Source: Sinorhizobium shofinae
Lineage (GTDB): Bacteria; Pseudomonadota; Alphaproteobacteria; Rhizobiales; Rhizobiaceae
Direction: 5' to 3'
Length of the DNA stretch: 64,000 nucleotides
Assembly: GCA_001704765.1 (NCBI GenBank)
Contig: MBFK01000006.1
Span: 154,260-218,259, forward strand
Every line of letters starts with the position of its first letter. Position 1 is the first letter of the stretch. Under the pieces are notes generated by a model. The model did no database searches. It had not been told where the DNA came from and saw nothing but the letters and a program-made list of their open reading frames with translations. A program made the position numbers and the translations under genes. This document shows, piece by piece, positions 10,001-20,302 of the stretch.

Positions 10001-10849
10001 GACGACCACCATCTTGGCGGCCCGGCGCGTCGTGCCGCCCGACTTGATGGCGCCGGCAGCGCGGTCGCCGATCTTCAGGAAGCTCATCAGGCCGGAGGAC
10101 TTGCCGCCGCCCGAGAGCTTTTCACCCTCGGCGCGCAAATGCGAGAAGTTGGAGCCGGTGCCCGAGCCGTATTTGAAGAGACGTGCCTCGCGTACCCAGA
10201 GGTCCATGATGCCGCCCTCGTTGACGAGGTCGTCGGCAACCGACTGGATGAAGCAGGCATGCGGCTGCGGGTGCTCGTAGGCCGACTTCGACTTCGTCAG
10301 CTTGCCGGTGAAGGGATCGACATAGAAATGGCCCTGGCCCGGGCCGTCGATGCCATAGGCCCAGTGCAGGCCGGTGTTGAACCATTGCGGCGAATTCGGC
10401 GCGACACGCTGCGTGGCGAGCATATAGGCAAGCTCGTCGCGGAAGGCGGCAGCATCCTCTTCCGTTTCGAAATAGCCGCCCTTCCAGCCCCAATAGGCCC
10501 AGGTGCCGGCGAGGCGATCGAATACCTGGCGGGCGTCGGTTTCGGAACCGTACTGTTCGTCCTTCGGCAGCGCCTTCAGCGCTTCCGTGTCGGGAACCGA
10601 ACGCCAAAGGAAGGAGGGCACATCGTTTTCTTCGACGCGCTTCAGCTTGGCCGGTACGCCCGCCTTGCGGAAATATTTCTGCGCGAGAATGTCGGCGGCG
10701 ACTTGGGAGAATTGCGCCGGCACGTCGATATTGGCGAGGCGGAAGACGATCGACCCGTCCGGATTCTTGATCTCGCTCGTCGCCTTGCGGAACTCTATCT
10801 CGGCATAGGCCGATTGCCCTGCCTTCGTGAAACGACGCTCGATCTTCAT
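7058..10849 (-). CDS. nrdJ: adenosylcobalamin-dependent ribonucleotide reductase (class II)
   Basis: The 1263-residue protein reduces ribonucleotides to deoxyribonucleotides using coenzyme B12, independently of oxygen. Seen in order: [15 protein letters not shown] with an active-site Cys, [45 protein letters not shown] with the radical-site motif, and a C-terminal [28 protein letters not shown]ys-rich tail typical of the long rhizobial NrdJ. The ATG of [11 protein letters not shown] is chosen because it follows AGGACGGG and matches the family start; the frame is open 46 codons upstream without sense. Two NrdR boxes lie about 110-150 bases upstream. An IS110 remnant follows the stop directly. 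Confidence 0.97.
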   Translation of the reverse strand: MKIERRFTKAGQSAYAEIEFRKATSEIKNPDGSIVFRLANIDVPAQFSQVAADILAQKYFRKAGVPAKLKRVEENDVPSFLWRSVPDTEALKALPKDEQYGSETDARQVFDRLAGTWAYWGWKGGYFETEEDAAAFRDELAYMLATQRVAPNSPQWFNTGLHWAYGIDGPGQGHFYVDPFTGKLTKSKSAYEHPQPHACFIQSVADDLVNEGGIMDLWVREARLFKYGSGTGSNFSHLRAEGEKLSGGGKSSGLMSFLKIGDRAAGAIKSGGTTRRAAKMVVVDIDHPDIEEYINWKVKEEQKVAALVTGSKIVAKHLKAIMKACVNCDGSDDACFDPKQNPALKREIRAAKQALVPENYVKRVIQFARQGYKDIEFKTYDTDWDSEAYLTVSGQNSNNSVSIKDDFLRAVEADGEWHLTARKDGRVMKTLKARDLWESISHAAWASADPGLHFNTTMNDWHTCPAAGPIRASNPCSEYMFLDDTACNLASLNLMQFKDAATKRINIADYEHAVRLWTVVLEVSVMMAQFPSREIAELSYEYRTLGLGYANIGGLLMSSGIPYDSAEGRAIAGALTAIMTGVAYATSAEISAKLGPFPGFAPNRDNMLRVMRNHRRAAHGETAGYEGLSVNPVALVHADCSDQELIAHAKSAWDKAVELGEKHGYRNAQATVIAPTGTIGLVMDCDTTGIEPDFALVKFKKLAGGGYFKIINRAVPEALRTLGYSESQIAEIEAYAVGHGNLNQAPAINPATLKAKGFADEKVDAVNAALKSAFDIKFVFNQWTLGADFLKTTLKVTDEQLASIEFNLLEHLGFSKKDIEAANIHVCGAMTLEGAPFLKAEHLPVFDCANPCGKIGKRYLSVESHIRMMAAAQPFISGAISKTINMPNEATVEDCKNAYMLSWKLALKANALYRDGSKLSQPLNSSLIEDDEDEEAIEELMQAPAAAQAVAVTEKIVERIIEKVVRAREKLPNRRQGYTQKAIVGGHKVYLRTGEFGDGRLGEIFIDMHKEGAAFRAMMNNFAIAISLGLQYGVPLEEYVEAFTFTKFEPAGMVQGNDAIKNATSILDYVFRELAVSYLGRHDLAHVDTSDFSNTALGRGIQEGKTNLVSTGWTRGYKPTIVGGAGDRSEPKGASTGAPTRASGGATVTSITGNAVRKLEPATAAATSEVVAFKRDYEERAAELAEEVAEEVEQEVTALFSDKAAAEAASAKSEAKKVEAERRARSIMQGYTGNMCSECQNFTMVRNGTCEKCDTCGATSGCS

Positions 10850-10956
10850 TGTCCCGTCCTTTGTTGCCATGCGCCAAGGCGCAGTTAACTTCGCCCGGCC
10901 GCGAGGAGTCGCAGCCAGCTTCAGCTTCATCCTGTGAGGAAACCCAAACCCTGGGT

Positions 10957-11003
10957 ATCCAGTATCTTGTGGTGATGCTGGCTGCAAACACTAAATATAG
11001 TAT
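10957..11003 (-). promoter_or_regulatory. tandem NrdR boxes upstream of nrdJ
   Basis: On the minus strand ATACTATATTTAGTGT (11003-10988) matches the NrdR consensus acaCwAtATaTwGtgt at 14 of 16 positions. A second, weaker copy (10972-10957, core CAAGATACTG, 11 of 16) follows after exactly 15 bases, centre to centre 31 bases. NrdR operators are known to occur as such pairs on one face of the helix. The pair starts about 108 bases upstream of the nrdJ ATG, where a repressor would block transcription. Confidence 0.7.
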
Positions 11004-11546
11004 TAACAGGTTCTTTTTGCCAGCCTGAATGTTGTTTCGGCGTCCCTCTAATCGCGCAAAATTCCGCCTCTGCGGCCATGCGGAGTCATCCGCTTCAGCC
11101 ACATGCCAGAACCGACGATTTGGGGGGATGAACCGGCCTCTCAACTTCCCGGTTCGCCGCCGTCGCAATGTGCAATCCATTAACCGTGAATCGGCTTTGG
11201 GCGTCAAGGGGTGGTTTGTGACGGAAATTTGAGCGCTATATCTTGTGTGGATCGACTGTGGAAAACGGGGACATCAACCAAGCCGTTGAAAATCAGGGAC
11301 TTCCGGTGGCTGTCTTGCAACACGCGACAGCCACGGACGGAAAATCAAATTTTTCACGGGTAAAAAAACAGGGTAAGTGGCGTTCCGTAGTGCTACTAGC
11401 AATTGCGGAGCCCGCCGGAATGTGAAGCGCTCGTTTTCGTGATTCGGCTGACTATATGTTGTACCTGCGACGCCAGGATCCGAAGTGTGGTGCAATGCCT
11501 CGAATCGCTGCGCATGCGAGCGCGACAATGGCTCTCTTGCGGGCGC
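11004..11546. other. intergenic region upstream of nrdJ with hairpin and an isolated NrdR-like site
   Basis: No convincing gene is present. Two structures stand out. A 9-bp perfect stem lies at 11306-11314 / 11326-11334 (GTGGCTGTC with GACAGCCAC). A single NrdR-like site lies at 11233-11248 (GCGCTATATCTTGTGT, 13 of 16 matches) with no partner 31 bases away on either side. A small RNA is possible, but no promoter-plus-terminator pair was found. Confidence 0.4.
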
Positions 11547-12350
11547 TTAACCCACCCGCTTCTGCAATTCCCGCGCGCCGTTCGGCGCATTGACCTTCCC
11601 CGAGCTGATGAAAAAGGCAAAGACGTCGCGTGGCGCCTTGTCCGCCTTTCGGTCTGGCGCGCTCTTCTCCAATCCGCCCGGCTCGCCGCCGGCGGCAAAG
11701 GTCTTGAGCCTTTCGGCCCAGAGGTCGAGGCCTGCCGGGGGATAGCAGGTCTTGACTTCGTCGTTGCCCTTCTGCAGTCGCGCATAGACGAAATCCGCGG
11801 TGACGTCGGCGATCATCGGATAGTCCTCGTGCTCGGCGAGAACCACAGCCGCCTTGTATTTAGCCAGGAGTTCCACGAAATCCGGCACCTGGAAGGAAGG
11901 ATGGCGGACTTCAACGACGTGCCGGAGCCTCAGGCCGTCCTGCTTTTCCGGCAGAAGCTTCAGGAAGCCCTCGAAGTCTTCCGGATCGAATTTCTTGGTC
12001 GGCGCGAATTGCCACAGAATCGGACCAAGCCGGTCGCCGAGTTCCGTCAAACCCTGCGTCAGGAATCGCTCCATGGATTCGCCGGCTTCCGCCAGGACCT
12101 TGCGATTCGTTACGAAACGGCTGGCCTTCAGAGAGAAGATGAAGCCATCCGGCACCTCCGCGGCCCATTTGGCGAAGGTCTCCGGCTTCTGCGAACTGTA
12201 ATAGGTGCCGTTGACCTCGATCGCGCGGAGTTCCTTGCCGGCGAATTCGAGCTGCCGCTTCTTCGGAAGATCGGAGGGATAGAAGCTGCCCTCCCAGGGT
12301 TCGAAATTCCAGCCGCCGATGCCGACTCGGATTTTCCCGGTTTCTGCCAT
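11547..12350 (-). CDS. DUF72 family protein
   Basis: This 267-residue protein has the DUF72 (YecE-like) TIM-barrel features: RVGIGGWNFEPWEGSFYPSDLP at the start, EVNGTYYSSQKPETFAKWA, PDGFIFSLKASRFVTN and LGPILWQFAP. No biochemical function is established for the family. The start is chosen at the ATG preceded by GAGGAGGAAATA, a very strong ribosome site; a possible ATG seven codons upstream lacks one. It lies downstream of uvrA on the same strand with a 189-base gap, so cotranscription is possible but not shown. Confidence 0.85.
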   Translation of the reverse strand: MAETGKIRVGIGGWNFEPWEGSFYPSDLPKKRQLEFAGKELRAIEVNGTYYSSQKPETFAKWAAEVPDGFIFSLKASRFVTNRKVLAEAGESMERFLTQGLTELGDRLGPILWQFAPTKKFDPEDFEGFLKLLPEKQDGLRLRHVVEVRHPSFQVPDFVELLAKYKAAVVLAEHEDYPMIADVTADFVYARLQKGNDEVKTCYPPAGLDLWAERLKTFAAGGEPGGLEKSAPDRKADKAPRDVFAFFISSGKVNAPNGARELQKRVG

Positions 12351-12539
12351 TATTTCCTCCTCGAGGCCCAAAGCGCGCCCGTGCTTCTCATCTCATTCGC
12401 CGGTCCCGCCCGGCAAACCGGCCAGATCCATCCGACACGTAAACCTTGGCGGATCCGCGTAGGAACTGCCACCCGTTCCTATGAGTAGCAAGCCGGCCGA
12501 TGGTCCAGTCGCTTGCACCACCTTATGCGCGCTACCCGA

Positions 12540-15461
12540 TCACTCGGCCGCGACGACCTTCCTCACCTGTCGGCGCTCCAGAAGCTCCTTTAGGAACTGC
12601 CCGGTATAGGAGCGTGGTTCCTTAACGACGTCTTCAGGCGTTCCTTTCGCGATGACCTCGCCACCGCCGTCGCCGCCTTCCGGCCCGAAGTCGATGACCC
12701 AGTCGGCCGTCTTGATGACCTCGAGATTGTGCTCGATCACGACCACCGAGTTACCCTGGTTGACGAGCTCATGCAGAACTTCAAGAAGCTTGGCTACGTC
12801 GTGGAAATGCAAGCCAGTTGTGGGCTCGTCTAGAATGTAGAGCGTACGTCCGGTCGAGCGCTTCGACAGTTCCTTGGCGAGTTTCACGCGCTGCGCTTCG
12901 CCGCCCGACAGCGTGTTCGCCTGCTGGCCGATCTTGATATAGCCGAGCCCGACCTGGTTCAGGGTCACGAGCTTGTCGCGCACGGCGGGAACAGCCGAGA
13001 AGAATTCGACGCCTTCCTCCACCGTCATGTCGAGAACGTCGGCGATCGACTTGCCCTTGAAGTGCACGTCGAGCGTTTCGCGGTTGTAGCGCTTGCCGTG
13101 GCAGACGTCGCAGGTGACATAGACATCCGGCAGGAAGTGCATTTCGATCTTGATAACGCCATCGCCCTGGCAGGCCTCGCAGCGTCCGCCCTTGACGTTG
13201 AACGAGAAGCGGCCCGGCTGGTAGCCACGGGTCTTCGCCTCCGGCAGTCCCGCGAACCAGTCGCGAATCGGCGTGAAGGCGCCGGTGTAGGTCGCGGGGT
13301 TCGAGCGCGGCGTCCGGCCGATCGGCGACTGGTCGATGTCGATCACCTTGTCGATATGCTCGAAGCCATCGATCCGGTCGTGATCAGCGGGGTTTTCGCG
13401 CGCGCCCATGACGCGGCGGGCGGCCGCCTTGTAGAGCGTTTCGATGAGAAAGGTGGATTTGCCGCCCCCCGAAACGCCGGTGACGGCGGTAAAGACGCCA
13501 AGCGGGATCGACGCTGTCACATTCTTCAGATTGTTAGCCCGCGCCCCTACGACGGTGATTTCCTTCTTCTTTTTCGATTTCCGCCGTTCGCCGGGAACCG
13601 CGACGGACAGTTCGCCGGAAAGATATTTTCCGGTCAGCGACTTGGGATTGGCCATGATGTCGGCGGGCGCCCCTTCGGCCACGATCTCGCCGCCATGAAT
13701 GCCGGCGGCCGGGCCGATGTCGACCACATGATCCGCCGTCAGGATCGCATCCTCGTCATGCTCGACGACGATGACCGTGTTGCCGATGTCGCGCAGATGC
13801 CGAAGCGTGTCGAGCAGGCGGGCATTGTCGCGCTGGTGGAGGCCGATCGACGGCTCGTCGAGCACATAGAGCACGCCGGTCAATCCCGAACCGATCTGCG
13901 AGGCCAGGCGGATACGCTGGCTCTCGCCGCCGGAAAGCGTGCCGGAATTGCGCGACAGGCTCAGGTATTCGAGGCCGACATCGTTCAGGAAGCGCAGCCG
14001 CTCGCGGATCTCCTTGAGGATGCGCACGGCGATCTCGTTCTGCTTCGTGCTGAGATGCTCGGGCAAGGCCTCGAACCAGTCGCGAGCGGCGCGGATCGAC
14101 ATGTTGGTGACCTCGCCGATATGCAGCCTGTTGATCTTGACGGCCAGCGCCTCCGGTTTCAGCCGGTAACCCGCGCAGGCGGGGCAGGGAGCCGCCGACA
14201 TGAAGCGCTCGATCTCCTCGCGTGCCCAGGCACTGTCGGTCTCCTTCCAGCGCCGCTCGAGATTCGGCACGATGCCTTCGAAGGTCTTCGTCGTGTTGTA
14301 GGACCGGGCGCCGTCCTGATAGTGGAAGGTGATCTTCTCTTCCGTACCGTGCAGGATTGCCCTCTGTGCTTCCTCGGAGAGCTCGCTCCAGCGATTGCCG
14401 AGCTTGAAGCCGAAGACCTTGCCGAGCGCCTCGAGCGTTTGGTTGTAGTAAGGGGAGGTCGATTTCGCCCAGGGCGCAATGGCACCGTCCCGCAAGGTCC
14501 GGTTCGGCTCGGGGACGATCAGCGCCTCGTCGATCTTCTGCTGACTTCCGAGACCGTCGCAGGTCGTGCAGGCGCCGAAGGGATTGTTGAAGGAGAAAAG
14601 GCGCGGTTCGATTTCCGGAATGGTGAAGCCGGAGACCGGGCAGGCGAATTTCTCCGAGAATAGCACGCGCTCATGCGTTTCGTTCAGCGACTTGTTGGCG
14701 GAGCCGCCGGCGGCCGTCTCTTCCGGCGGCAGCGGCTTATCGGCGAATTCGGCGATCGCCAGTCCGTCGGCAAGCGTCAGGCACGTCTCCAGACTGTCCG
14801 CCAGCCGGGTGGCGAGGTCAGGTCGCACGACGACGCGGTCGACGACGACATCGATATCGTGTTTGTATTTCTTGTCGAGCGCCGGCACGTCGGCGATCTC
14901 GTAGAACTGGCCGTCGACCTTGACGCGCTGGAAACCTTTCTTCATCAGCTCGGCGAGTTCTTTCTTGTATTCGCCCTTACGGCCGCGCACGAGCGGCGCA
15001 AGGATATAGAGCCGCGTGCCTTCGCCGAATTCCAAGACGCGATCGACCATCTGGCTGACCGTCTGGCTCTCGATCGGCAGACCCGTCGCCGGCGAGTAGG
15101 GGACCCCGACGCGTGCGAAAAGCAGGCGCAGATAGTCGTAGATCTCGGTGACCGTGCCGACTGTCGAGCGCGGGTTGCGCGAGGTCGTCTTCTGTTCGAT
15201 CGAGATCGCCGGCGACAGCCCGTCGATCTGGTCGACGTCCGGCTTCTGCATCATCTCCAGGAACTGCCGGGCATAGGCCGACAGGCTCTCGACATAGCGG
15301 CGCTGGCCCTCGGCATAGATGGTGTCGAAAGCGAGCGAGGACTTACCGGAGCCCGAGAGGCCGGTCATCACGATCAGCTTGTTGCGCGGCAGGTCAAGGT
15401 CGATCCCCTTGAGGTTATGCTCGCGGGCGCCGCGAATGGAGAGGGTCTTGAGTTCGCTCAT
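12540..15461 (-). CDS. uvrA: UvrABC excision nuclease subunit A
   Basis: The 973-residue damage-recognition ATPase of nucleotide excision repair. Two ABC ATPase modules are visible: Walker A GLSGSGKS at 34-41 and GVSGGGKS in the second half, each with an LSGGE(S/A)QR signature, plus the C-terminal zinc module [21 protein letters not shown]...CDVC. The first zinc module reads [20 protein letters not shown]...CTTC, so the second ligand Cys is Ser here. A LexA box lies 126 bases upstream in the region shared with the divergent ssb gene, so SOS control is expected. Confidence 0.97.
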   Translation of the reverse strand: MSELKTLSIRGAREHNLKGIDLDLPRNKLIVMTGLSGSGKSSLAFDTIYAEGQRRYVESLSAYARQFLEMMQKPDVDQIDGLSPAISIEQKTTSRNPRSTVGTVTEIYDYLRLLFARVGVPYSPATGLPIESQTVSQMVDRVLEFGEGTRLYILAPLVRGRKGEYKKELAELMKKGFQRVKVDGQFYEIADVPALDKKYKHDIDVVVDRVVVRPDLATRLADSLETCLTLADGLAIAEFADKPLPPEETAAGGSANKSLNETHERVLFSEKFACPVSGFTIPEIEPRLFSFNNPFGACTTCDGLGSQQKIDEALIVPEPNRTLRDGAIAPWAKSTSPYYNQTLEALGKVFGFKLGNRWSELSEEAQRAILHGTEEKITFHYQDGARSYNTTKTFEGIVPNLERRWKETDSAWAREEIERFMSAAPCPACAGYRLKPEALAVKINRLHIGEVTNMSIRAARDWFEALPEHLSTKQNEIAVRILKEIRERLRFLNDVGLEYLSLSRNSGTLSGGESQRIRLASQIGSGLTGVLYVLDEPSIGLHQRDNARLLDTLRHLRDIGNTVIVVEHDEDAILTADHVVDIGPAAGIHGGEIVAEGAPADIMANPKSLTGKYLSGELSVAVPGERRKSKKKKEITVVGARANNLKNVTASIPLGVFTAVTGVSGGGKSTFLIETLYKAAARRVMGARENPADHDRIDGFEHIDKVIDIDQSPIGRTPRSNPATYTGAFTPIRDWFAGLPEAKTRGYQPGRFSFNVKGGRCEACQGDGVIKIEMHFLPDVYVTCDVCHGKRYNRETLDVHFKGKSIADVLDMTVEEGVEFFSAVPAVRDKLVTLNQVGLGYIKIGQQANTLSGGEAQRVKLAKELSKRSTGRTLYILDEPTTGLHFHDVAKLLEVLHELVNQGNSVVVIEHNLEVIKTADWVIDFGPEGGDGGGEVIAKGTPEDVVKEPRSYTGQFLKELLERRQVRKVVAAE

Positions 15462-15586
15462 CGGAAGGCCAGTTCTTATGCAGTTGAAAGCCTCCTATGT
15501 AATGACGACAACGCCCATGTCGAGGCGCAATCGGCAAAGAGGCCGCTCAATCGCGATTCGGTTGACAGGATAATAAGGAAATAATA

Positions 15587-15601
15587 GAACAAAAAAAGAA
15601 C
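15587..15601. promoter_or_regulatory. LexA (SOS) box between uvrA and ssb
   Basis: GAAC-AAAAAAA-GAAC on the plus strand is GTTC-N7-GTTC on the minus strand. This is the direct-repeat LexA operator known for rhizobia and other alphaproteobacteria. It is perfect in all eight defined bases and lies 126 bases from the uvrA start and 144 from the ssb start. Confidence 0.9.
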
Positions 15602-15744
15602 AAATATCAGAGGCAATCCGCCAAATCAGTTGTGGATTATGCGCAATACGGGGCGTATAGGCAGAAGCGGGCCGTTAAGATGCGCGCTCTTGAGACATTC
15701 GGAAGCCGGGCCGGCGGCTCGGCGGATAGCACGGGAAAAGCGAT

Positions 15745-16260
15745 ATGGCTGGTAGCGTCAACAAGGTGATCTTGATCGGGAATGTCGGGGCCGACCCGGA
15801 AATCCGGCGCACGCAGGATGGCCGGCCGATCGCCAACCTCAGGATCGCCACTTCGGAGACTTGGCGCGACCGCAATAGCGGCGAGCGCCGCGAGAAGACG
15901 GAATGGCACAATGTCGTCGTCTTCAACGAGGGCCTCTGCAAGGTCGTCGAACAATATGTGAAGAAGGGCGCCAAGCTCTATATCGAAGGCCAGTTGCAGA
16001 CCCGCAAATGGCAGGACCAGAGCGGCAATGATCGCTATACGACCGAAGTCGTCTTGCAGGGCTTCAATTCGACGCTGACGATGCTCGACGGCCGCGGCGA
16101 AGGCGGCGGCGCAGCGCGCGGCGGCAGCGATTTCGGTGGCGGCGGTTATGAGGACTACGATCAGCCGCGGCAATCCTCCGGTGGCGGACGTTCCGGCGGC
16201 CAGTCGAACCAGGGCGGCGGCAACTTCTCGCGCGATCTGGACGACGATATCCCGTTCTGA
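15745..16260 (+). CDS. ssb: single-stranded DNA-binding protein
   Basis: This 171-residue protein has an N-terminal OB fold (about 1-112; [34 protein letters not shown], then [11 protein letters not shown]). A Gly/Ser/Gln-rich linker follows, and the acidic DLDDDIPF tip is the docking peptide for replication and repair partners. It coats single-stranded DNA during replication, repair and recombination. It is divergent from uvrA across a region with a LexA box, and a terminator follows at 16291-16312. Confidence 0.97.
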   Translation: MAGSVNKVILIGNVGADPEIRRTQDGRPIANLRIATSETWRDRNSGERREKTEWHNVVVFNEGLCKVVEQYVKKGAKLYIEGQLQTRKWQDQSGNDRYTTEVVLQGFNSTLTMLDGRGEGGGAARGGSDFGGGGYEDYDQPRQSSGGGRSGGQSNQGGGNFSRDLDDDIPF

Positions 16261-16290
16261 TCGGCGGGATCTAGAAGCTGCAAAAACGTT

Positions 16291-16312
16291 CGGCCCGCCT
16301 CTGAGCGGGCCG
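16291..16312 (+). terminator. Rho-independent terminator of ssb
   Basis: A perfect 8-bp GC stem (CGGCCCGC 16291-16298 with GCGGGCCG 16305-16312) has a six-base loop and is followed by CTGCATTTTCT. The convergent marC-like gene ends 15 bases further on, so the hairpin may act in both directions. Confidence 0.8.
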
Positions 16313-16327
16313 CTGCATTTTCTCGAC

Positions 16328-16957
16328 CTAAATTGAAAATGCCGACCGCACGCCGTCGACGACGAATTGCACGGCCAGCGCCGCGAGGATCACGCCAAGA
16401 AGGCGGGTAAGGATCGCCCGTCCGGTGGTACCGAGGAAACGATCGATCCGCTCGGCGATCACGAGGGCCAGGAACAGGATTGCCATCGAGGCGGCAATAA
16501 CGACAAGAAGCTGCGCGCGCTCGACGACGGAGGGAAATGAACTGCCGAGCAGGATGGTTGCCGAGATCGCCCCGGGCCCGGCGATCAGCGGCAAAGCGAG
16601 GGGAAAGACGGCGATATTGTGGATGTGGTCCTCGGTCACCGCCGTTTCTCCGGTCTTTTCCTTTCTCTCTTGGCGCCGCTCGAAGATCATTTCGAAGGAG
16701 ATCCAGAAGAGCAGCAGGCCGCCGGCGATGCGGAAAGCACCGATCGAGATGCCGAGCAGGCCGAGAATGCCGTCGCCGAAAAGCGCAAAGGCGGCGAGAA
16801 TGAAGAAGGCGATCAACGAGCCGCGGGTCGCAACCTGGAAGCGCTCCTGCCGGCTCATGCCGACTGTGAGGCTCAGAAAAATCGGCGCGAGTCCCGGCGG
16901 GTCAAGTGTCACGAGCAGCGTCGTCAACGCGTTGATCAAGAGATCTAAATCGAACAT
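16328..16957 (-). CDS. MarC family integral membrane protein
   Basis: The 209-residue protein has six hydrophobic segments. It begins with LLINALTTLLVTLDPPGLAPIFLSLT, which carries the LDPxGxxPIFLxLT hallmark of the MarC/UPF0056 family, and contains PLALPLIAGPGAISATILL in the middle. Despite the name, the family is not shown to confer multiple antibiotic resistance, and its substrate is unknown. It is convergent with ssb and divergent from gyrA. Confidence 0.88.
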   Translation of the reverse strand: MFDLDLLINALTTLLVTLDPPGLAPIFLSLTVGMSRQERFQVATRGSLIAFFILAAFALFGDGILGLLGISIGAFRIAGGLLLFWISFEMIFERRQERKEKTGETAVTEDHIHNIAVFPLALPLIAGPGAISATILLGSSFPSVVERAQLLVVIAASMAILFLALVIAERIDRFLGTTGRAILTRLLGVILAALAVQFVVDGVRSAFSI

Positions 16958-17014
16958 CCGTTCCCCCTCCGGATTGGCCCCGGTATTTCCGGTGGCAGAG
17001 CCACATTGTTAGGC

Positions 17015-17065
17015 AAGCCATGCGTGCTTGGAAAGGGGCGCTAGCCAAGCGCCGCGCGATGGCTT
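17015..17065. repeat. imperfect long hairpin upstream of gyrA
   Basis: AAGCCAT (17015-17021) pairs with ATGGCTT (17059-17065), and inside it GCTTGG (17026-17031) pairs with CCAAGC (17045-17050). They are separated by unpaired GC-rich bases. It lies in the 302-base marC/gyrA divergent region, 195 bases before the gyrA start. No T-run follows, so it is not an obvious terminator; it could be a leader structure or a worn repeat element. Confidence 0.45.
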
Positions 17066-17259
17066 AAACCCGGTTGACGCGGGAGCATGCCAGCAGATCC
17101 GGCGCGTGTAGGGGAAGTCCTTCCGATTGGCGCAGGCGTGCCCTAGAAAAGCCCGTTCCGCCAGCAAAAGACTGTTCAAAACCATTGGCCAAAATTGGCG
17201 CTTGAAGCGGCATTCGGCTATAAGAACTGACTGATTCTGAACAAAGATCGTGATCGACA

Positions 17260-20043
17260 TTGACTGAACAAAGCACTCCCGGCGGCGGAAAAAATCCGCC
17301 AGGCATCGAGCCGATTTCCATCATCGAGGAAATGCAGCGGTCCTATCTCGATTACGCAATGAGCGTGATCGTTTCCCGCGCGCTTCCCGATGTGCGTGAC
17401 GGCTTGAAACCCGTTCACCGCCGCATCCTCTACGGGATGAGCGAGCTCGGCATCGATTGGAATAAGAAATACGTCAAATGCGCCCGCGTTACCGGTGACG
17501 TGATGGGTAAATACCATCCGCACGGCAACATGGCTATCTACGATGCGCTGGCGCGCATGGCGCAGGACTGGTCGCTGCGATTGCCGCTGATCGACGGCCA
17601 GGGCAATTTCGGCTCCGTCGATGGCGATCCGCCGGCGGCCGAGCGCTATACCGAGTGCCGGCTGCAGAAGGCGGCCCATTCGCTGCTCGACGACCTCGAC
17701 AAGGAAACGGTCGATTTCCGCGACAACTACGACGGCACGCTGCAGGAGCCGATTGTCGTTCCGGCGAAATTCCCGAACCTGCTCGTCAACGGCGCGGGCG
17801 GCATCGCCGTCGGTATGGCGACCAACATCCCGCCTCACAATCTGAGCGAAGTCATCAATGGCTGCATCGCGTTGATCGACGATCCGGCAATCGAATTGCC
17901 GGAGCTGATGCAGATCATTCCGGGCCCCGACTTCCCGACCGGCGCCCTGATCCTCGGTCGCGCCGGCATTCGCCAGGCCTATGAGACGGGCAGGGGTTCC
18001 GTCATCATGCGCGGCCGCGCCCATATCGAGCCGATGCGCGGTGATCGCGAACAGATCATCATCACCGAGATTCCGTATCAGGTGAACAAGGCGACGATGA
18101 TCGAGAAGATGGCCGAGCTCGTGCGCGACAAGCGCATCGAGGGCATCTCCGACCTCCGCGACGAGTCCGACCGGCAAGGCTATCGCGTCGTCATCGAGCT
18201 CAAGCGCGATGCCAATGCCGAGGTCATCCTCAACCAGCTCTATCGCTATACGCCGCTGCAGACCTCCTTCGGCTGCAACATGGTGGCGCTGAACGGCGGC
18301 AAGCCCGAGCAGCTGACGCTGCTCGACATGCTGCGTGCTTTCGTCTCCTTCCGCGAGGAGGTCGTTAGCCGGAGAACGAAATACCTACTGCGCAAGGCGC
18401 GAGAGCGGGCGCATGTCTTGGTCGGCCTTGCCATTGCCGTTGCCAATATCGACGAGGTGATCAAACTCATTCGCCATGCGCCCGATCCGCAGAGCGCCCG
18501 CGAACAGTTGATGGAGCGTCGCTGGCCGGCCCATGACGTCGATGCGCTGATCCGGCTGATCGACGATCCGCGCCATCGGATCAACGAGGACGGCACCTAC
18601 AACCTCTCGGAAGAGCAGGCACGCGCCATTCTCGACCTGCGCTTGCAGCGCCTGACAGCGCTCGGCCGCGACGAAATCGGCGACGAACTCAATAAGATCG
18701 GTGAGGAGATCCGGGACTATCTGGAAATCCTCTCCTCGCGGCTGCGCATCATGCAGATCGTCAAGGACGAGCTCGCCGCGGTCCGCGACGAGTTCGGCAC
18801 GCCGCGCCGCACCGAGATCGCCGATGGCGGTCCGGATATGGACGACGAGGATCTGATCGCCCGGGAGGACATGGTCGTCACCGTCTCCCACCTTGGCTAC
18901 ATCAAGCGCGTACCGCTGACCACCTACCGGGCCCAACGTCGCGGCGGCAAAGGCCGCTCCGGCATGTCGACCCGGGACGAGGATTTCGTTACCCGGCTAT
19001 TCGTCGCCAATACCCATACGCCGGTTCTGTTCTTCTCCTCGCGCGGCATCGTCTACAAGGAGAAGGTCTGGCGATTGCCGATCGGCACGCCGCAATCGCG
19101 CGGCAAGGCGCTGATCAACATGCTGCCGCTGGAACCCGGCGAACGCATCACGACGATCATGCCGCTTCCCGAGGACGAAACGACTTGGGAAAACCTGGAC
19201 GTGATGTTCTCGACGACGCGCGGCACGGTCCGCCGCAACAAGCTCTCCGACTTCATCCAGGTCAACCGCAATGGCAAGATCGCGATGAAGCTCGATGAGG
19301 AGGGCGACGAGATTCTCTCGGTCGAGACCTGCACCGAATTCGACGACGTGGTGCTGACGACGGCGCTGGGCCAGTGCATCCGCTTCCCGGTCTCCGATGT
19401 GCGCGTCTTCGCGGGCCGCAACTCGATCGGCGTGCGCGGAATTTCGCTCGGCGATGGCGACCGGATCATCTCCATGGCGATCCTCGCTCACGTCGAAGCC
19501 GAACCGTGGGAGCGCGCTGCCTACCTGAGACGGTCGGCAGCCGAACGTCGCGCCGCAACCGGCGAGGATGAAGAGATCGTACTTGTCGGCGAGGAGGTCG
19601 CCAATGGTGGTGAACTCTCCAATGAGCGCTACGAGGAGCTGAGGGCGCGCGAGCAATTCGTGCTGACGCTATCCGAAAGGGGCTTCGGCAAGCGCTCCTC
19701 CTCCTACGACTTCCGCACCTCCGGCCGTGGCGGCAAGGGCATTCGTGCCACGGATACGTCGAAGACGGCGGAGATCGGCGAACTCGTCGCGGCCTTCCCG
19801 GTCGAGCACAATGACCAGATCATGCTCGTTTCCGATGGTGGCCAGCTCATCCGCGTACCTGTTGACGGCATTCGTCTGGCGAGCCGCGCCACCAAGGGCG
19901 TCACCATCTTCTCGACGGCCAAGGACGAGAAGGTGGTCTCGGTCGAACGGATCAGCGAACCGGAGGGCGAGGATGAGATCGAGGAGATCGTTACTGCCGG
20001 TGAAGCGATCGTCTCCGAACCGCCCGTCGAAACGGATGAGTGA
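17260..20043 (+). CDS. gyrA: DNA gyrase subunit A
   Basis: The 927-residue subunit cuts and rejoins DNA to introduce negative supercoils, partnered by GyrB. It shows the catalytic Tyr130 in AERYTECRL and the GyrA box QRRGGKG (559-565) needed for DNA wrapping, followed by the six-bladed C-terminal domain and an acidic tail. The start is a TTG; no in-frame ATG fits the family N-terminus. In the quinolone-resistance region the sequence [10 protein letters not shown] has Met91 where E. coli has Ser83, while Asp95 (E. coli Asp87) is kept. Blades 4-5 carry an acidic insert around [16 protein letters not shown]. Confidence 0.97.
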   Translation: MTEQSTPGGGKNPPGIEPISIIEEMQRSYLDYAMSVIVSRALPDVRDGLKPVHRRILYGMSELGIDWNKKYVKCARVTGDVMGKYHPHGNMAIYDALARMAQDWSLRLPLIDGQGNFGSVDGDPPAAERYTECRLQKAAHSLLDDLDKETVDFRDNYDGTLQEPIVVPAKFPNLLVNGAGGIAVGMATNIPPHNLSEVINGCIALIDDPAIELPELMQIIPGPDFPTGALILGRAGIRQAYETGRGSVIMRGRAHIEPMRGDREQIIITEIPYQVNKATMIEKMAELVRDKRIEGISDLRDESDRQGYRVVIELKRDANAEVILNQLYRYTPLQTSFGCNMVALNGGKPEQLTLLDMLRAFVSFREEVVSRRTKYLLRKARERAHVLVGLAIAVANIDEVIKLIRHAPDPQSAREQLMERRWPAHDVDALIRLIDDPRHRINEDGTYNLSEEQARAILDLRLQRLTALGRDEIGDELNKIGEEIRDYLEILSSRLRIMQIVKDELAAVRDEFGTPRRTEIADGGPDMDDEDLIAREDMVVTVSHLGYIKRVPLTTYRAQRRGGKGRSGMSTRDEDFVTRLFVANTHTPVLFFSSRGIVYKEKVWRLPIGTPQSRGKALINMLPLEPGERITTIMPLPEDETTWENLDVMFSTTRGTVRRNKLSDFIQVNRNGKIAMKLDEEGDEILSVETCTEFDDVVLTTALGQCIRFPVSDVRVFAGRNSIGVRGISLGDGDRIISMAILAHVEAEPWERAAYLRRSAAERRAATGEDEEIVLVGEEVANGGELSNERYEELRAREQFVLTLSERGFGKRSSSYDFRTSGRGGKGIRATDTSKTAEIGELVAAFPVEHNDQIMLVSDGGQLIRVPVDGIRLASRATKGVTIFSTAKDEKVVSVERISEPEGEDEIEEIVTAGEAIVSEPPVETDE

Positions 20044-20088
20044 TCGCCGGCATGTGAGGCCGTTCATTGCAAACTTAATGGCAATAGG

Positions 20089-20119
20089 GGCCCCGGTTCG
20101 ACCGGGGCCTTTGCTTTTG
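20089..20119 (+). terminator. Rho-independent terminator of gyrA
   Basis: The 9-bp perfect stem GGCCCCGGT / ACCGGGGCC (20089-20097 with 20101-20109) carries a three-base loop and is followed by TTTGCTTTTG. It lies 45 bases after the gyrA stop. Confidence 0.9.
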
Positions 20120-20302
20120 TTGTGTAAGCGCGGCCCGTGAAAAGCACGCGAGTTAAGTCACTGAAAAGTCTGGATGAACCGCCGAACGATGCGGGTCCCG
20201 CTTCCGGCTTTGCACCTGATACTCTTCCTGCCGGGGCTTGTGGATGTGGTCCGTGTCAAAATCAGCTCGGGTCCGAAACACGTTCGTTCACCAGCCGCGT
20301 CC

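Noticed and set aside
8324..10888. 854-codon open frame antisense to nrdJ
   Set aside because: It mirrors the nrdJ codons, as expected from GC-rich third positions. It has no domain and no ribosome site, and nrdJ on the other strand is unmistakable.
10850..11240. Cobalamin riboswitch in front of nrdJ
   Set aside because: The enzyme uses B12 and would not be expected to be repressed by it. No B12-box or matching stems were seen, while NrdR boxes explain control.
11243..11425. Short plus-strand frame upstream of the DUF72 gene
   Set aside because: No ribosome site or recognisable sequence; it overlaps the hairpin at 11306-11334.
13062..14663. 533-codon open frame antisense to uvrA
   Set aside because: Shadow frame of uvrA; composition is Arg/Asp/Gly-rich and shows no recognisable motif.
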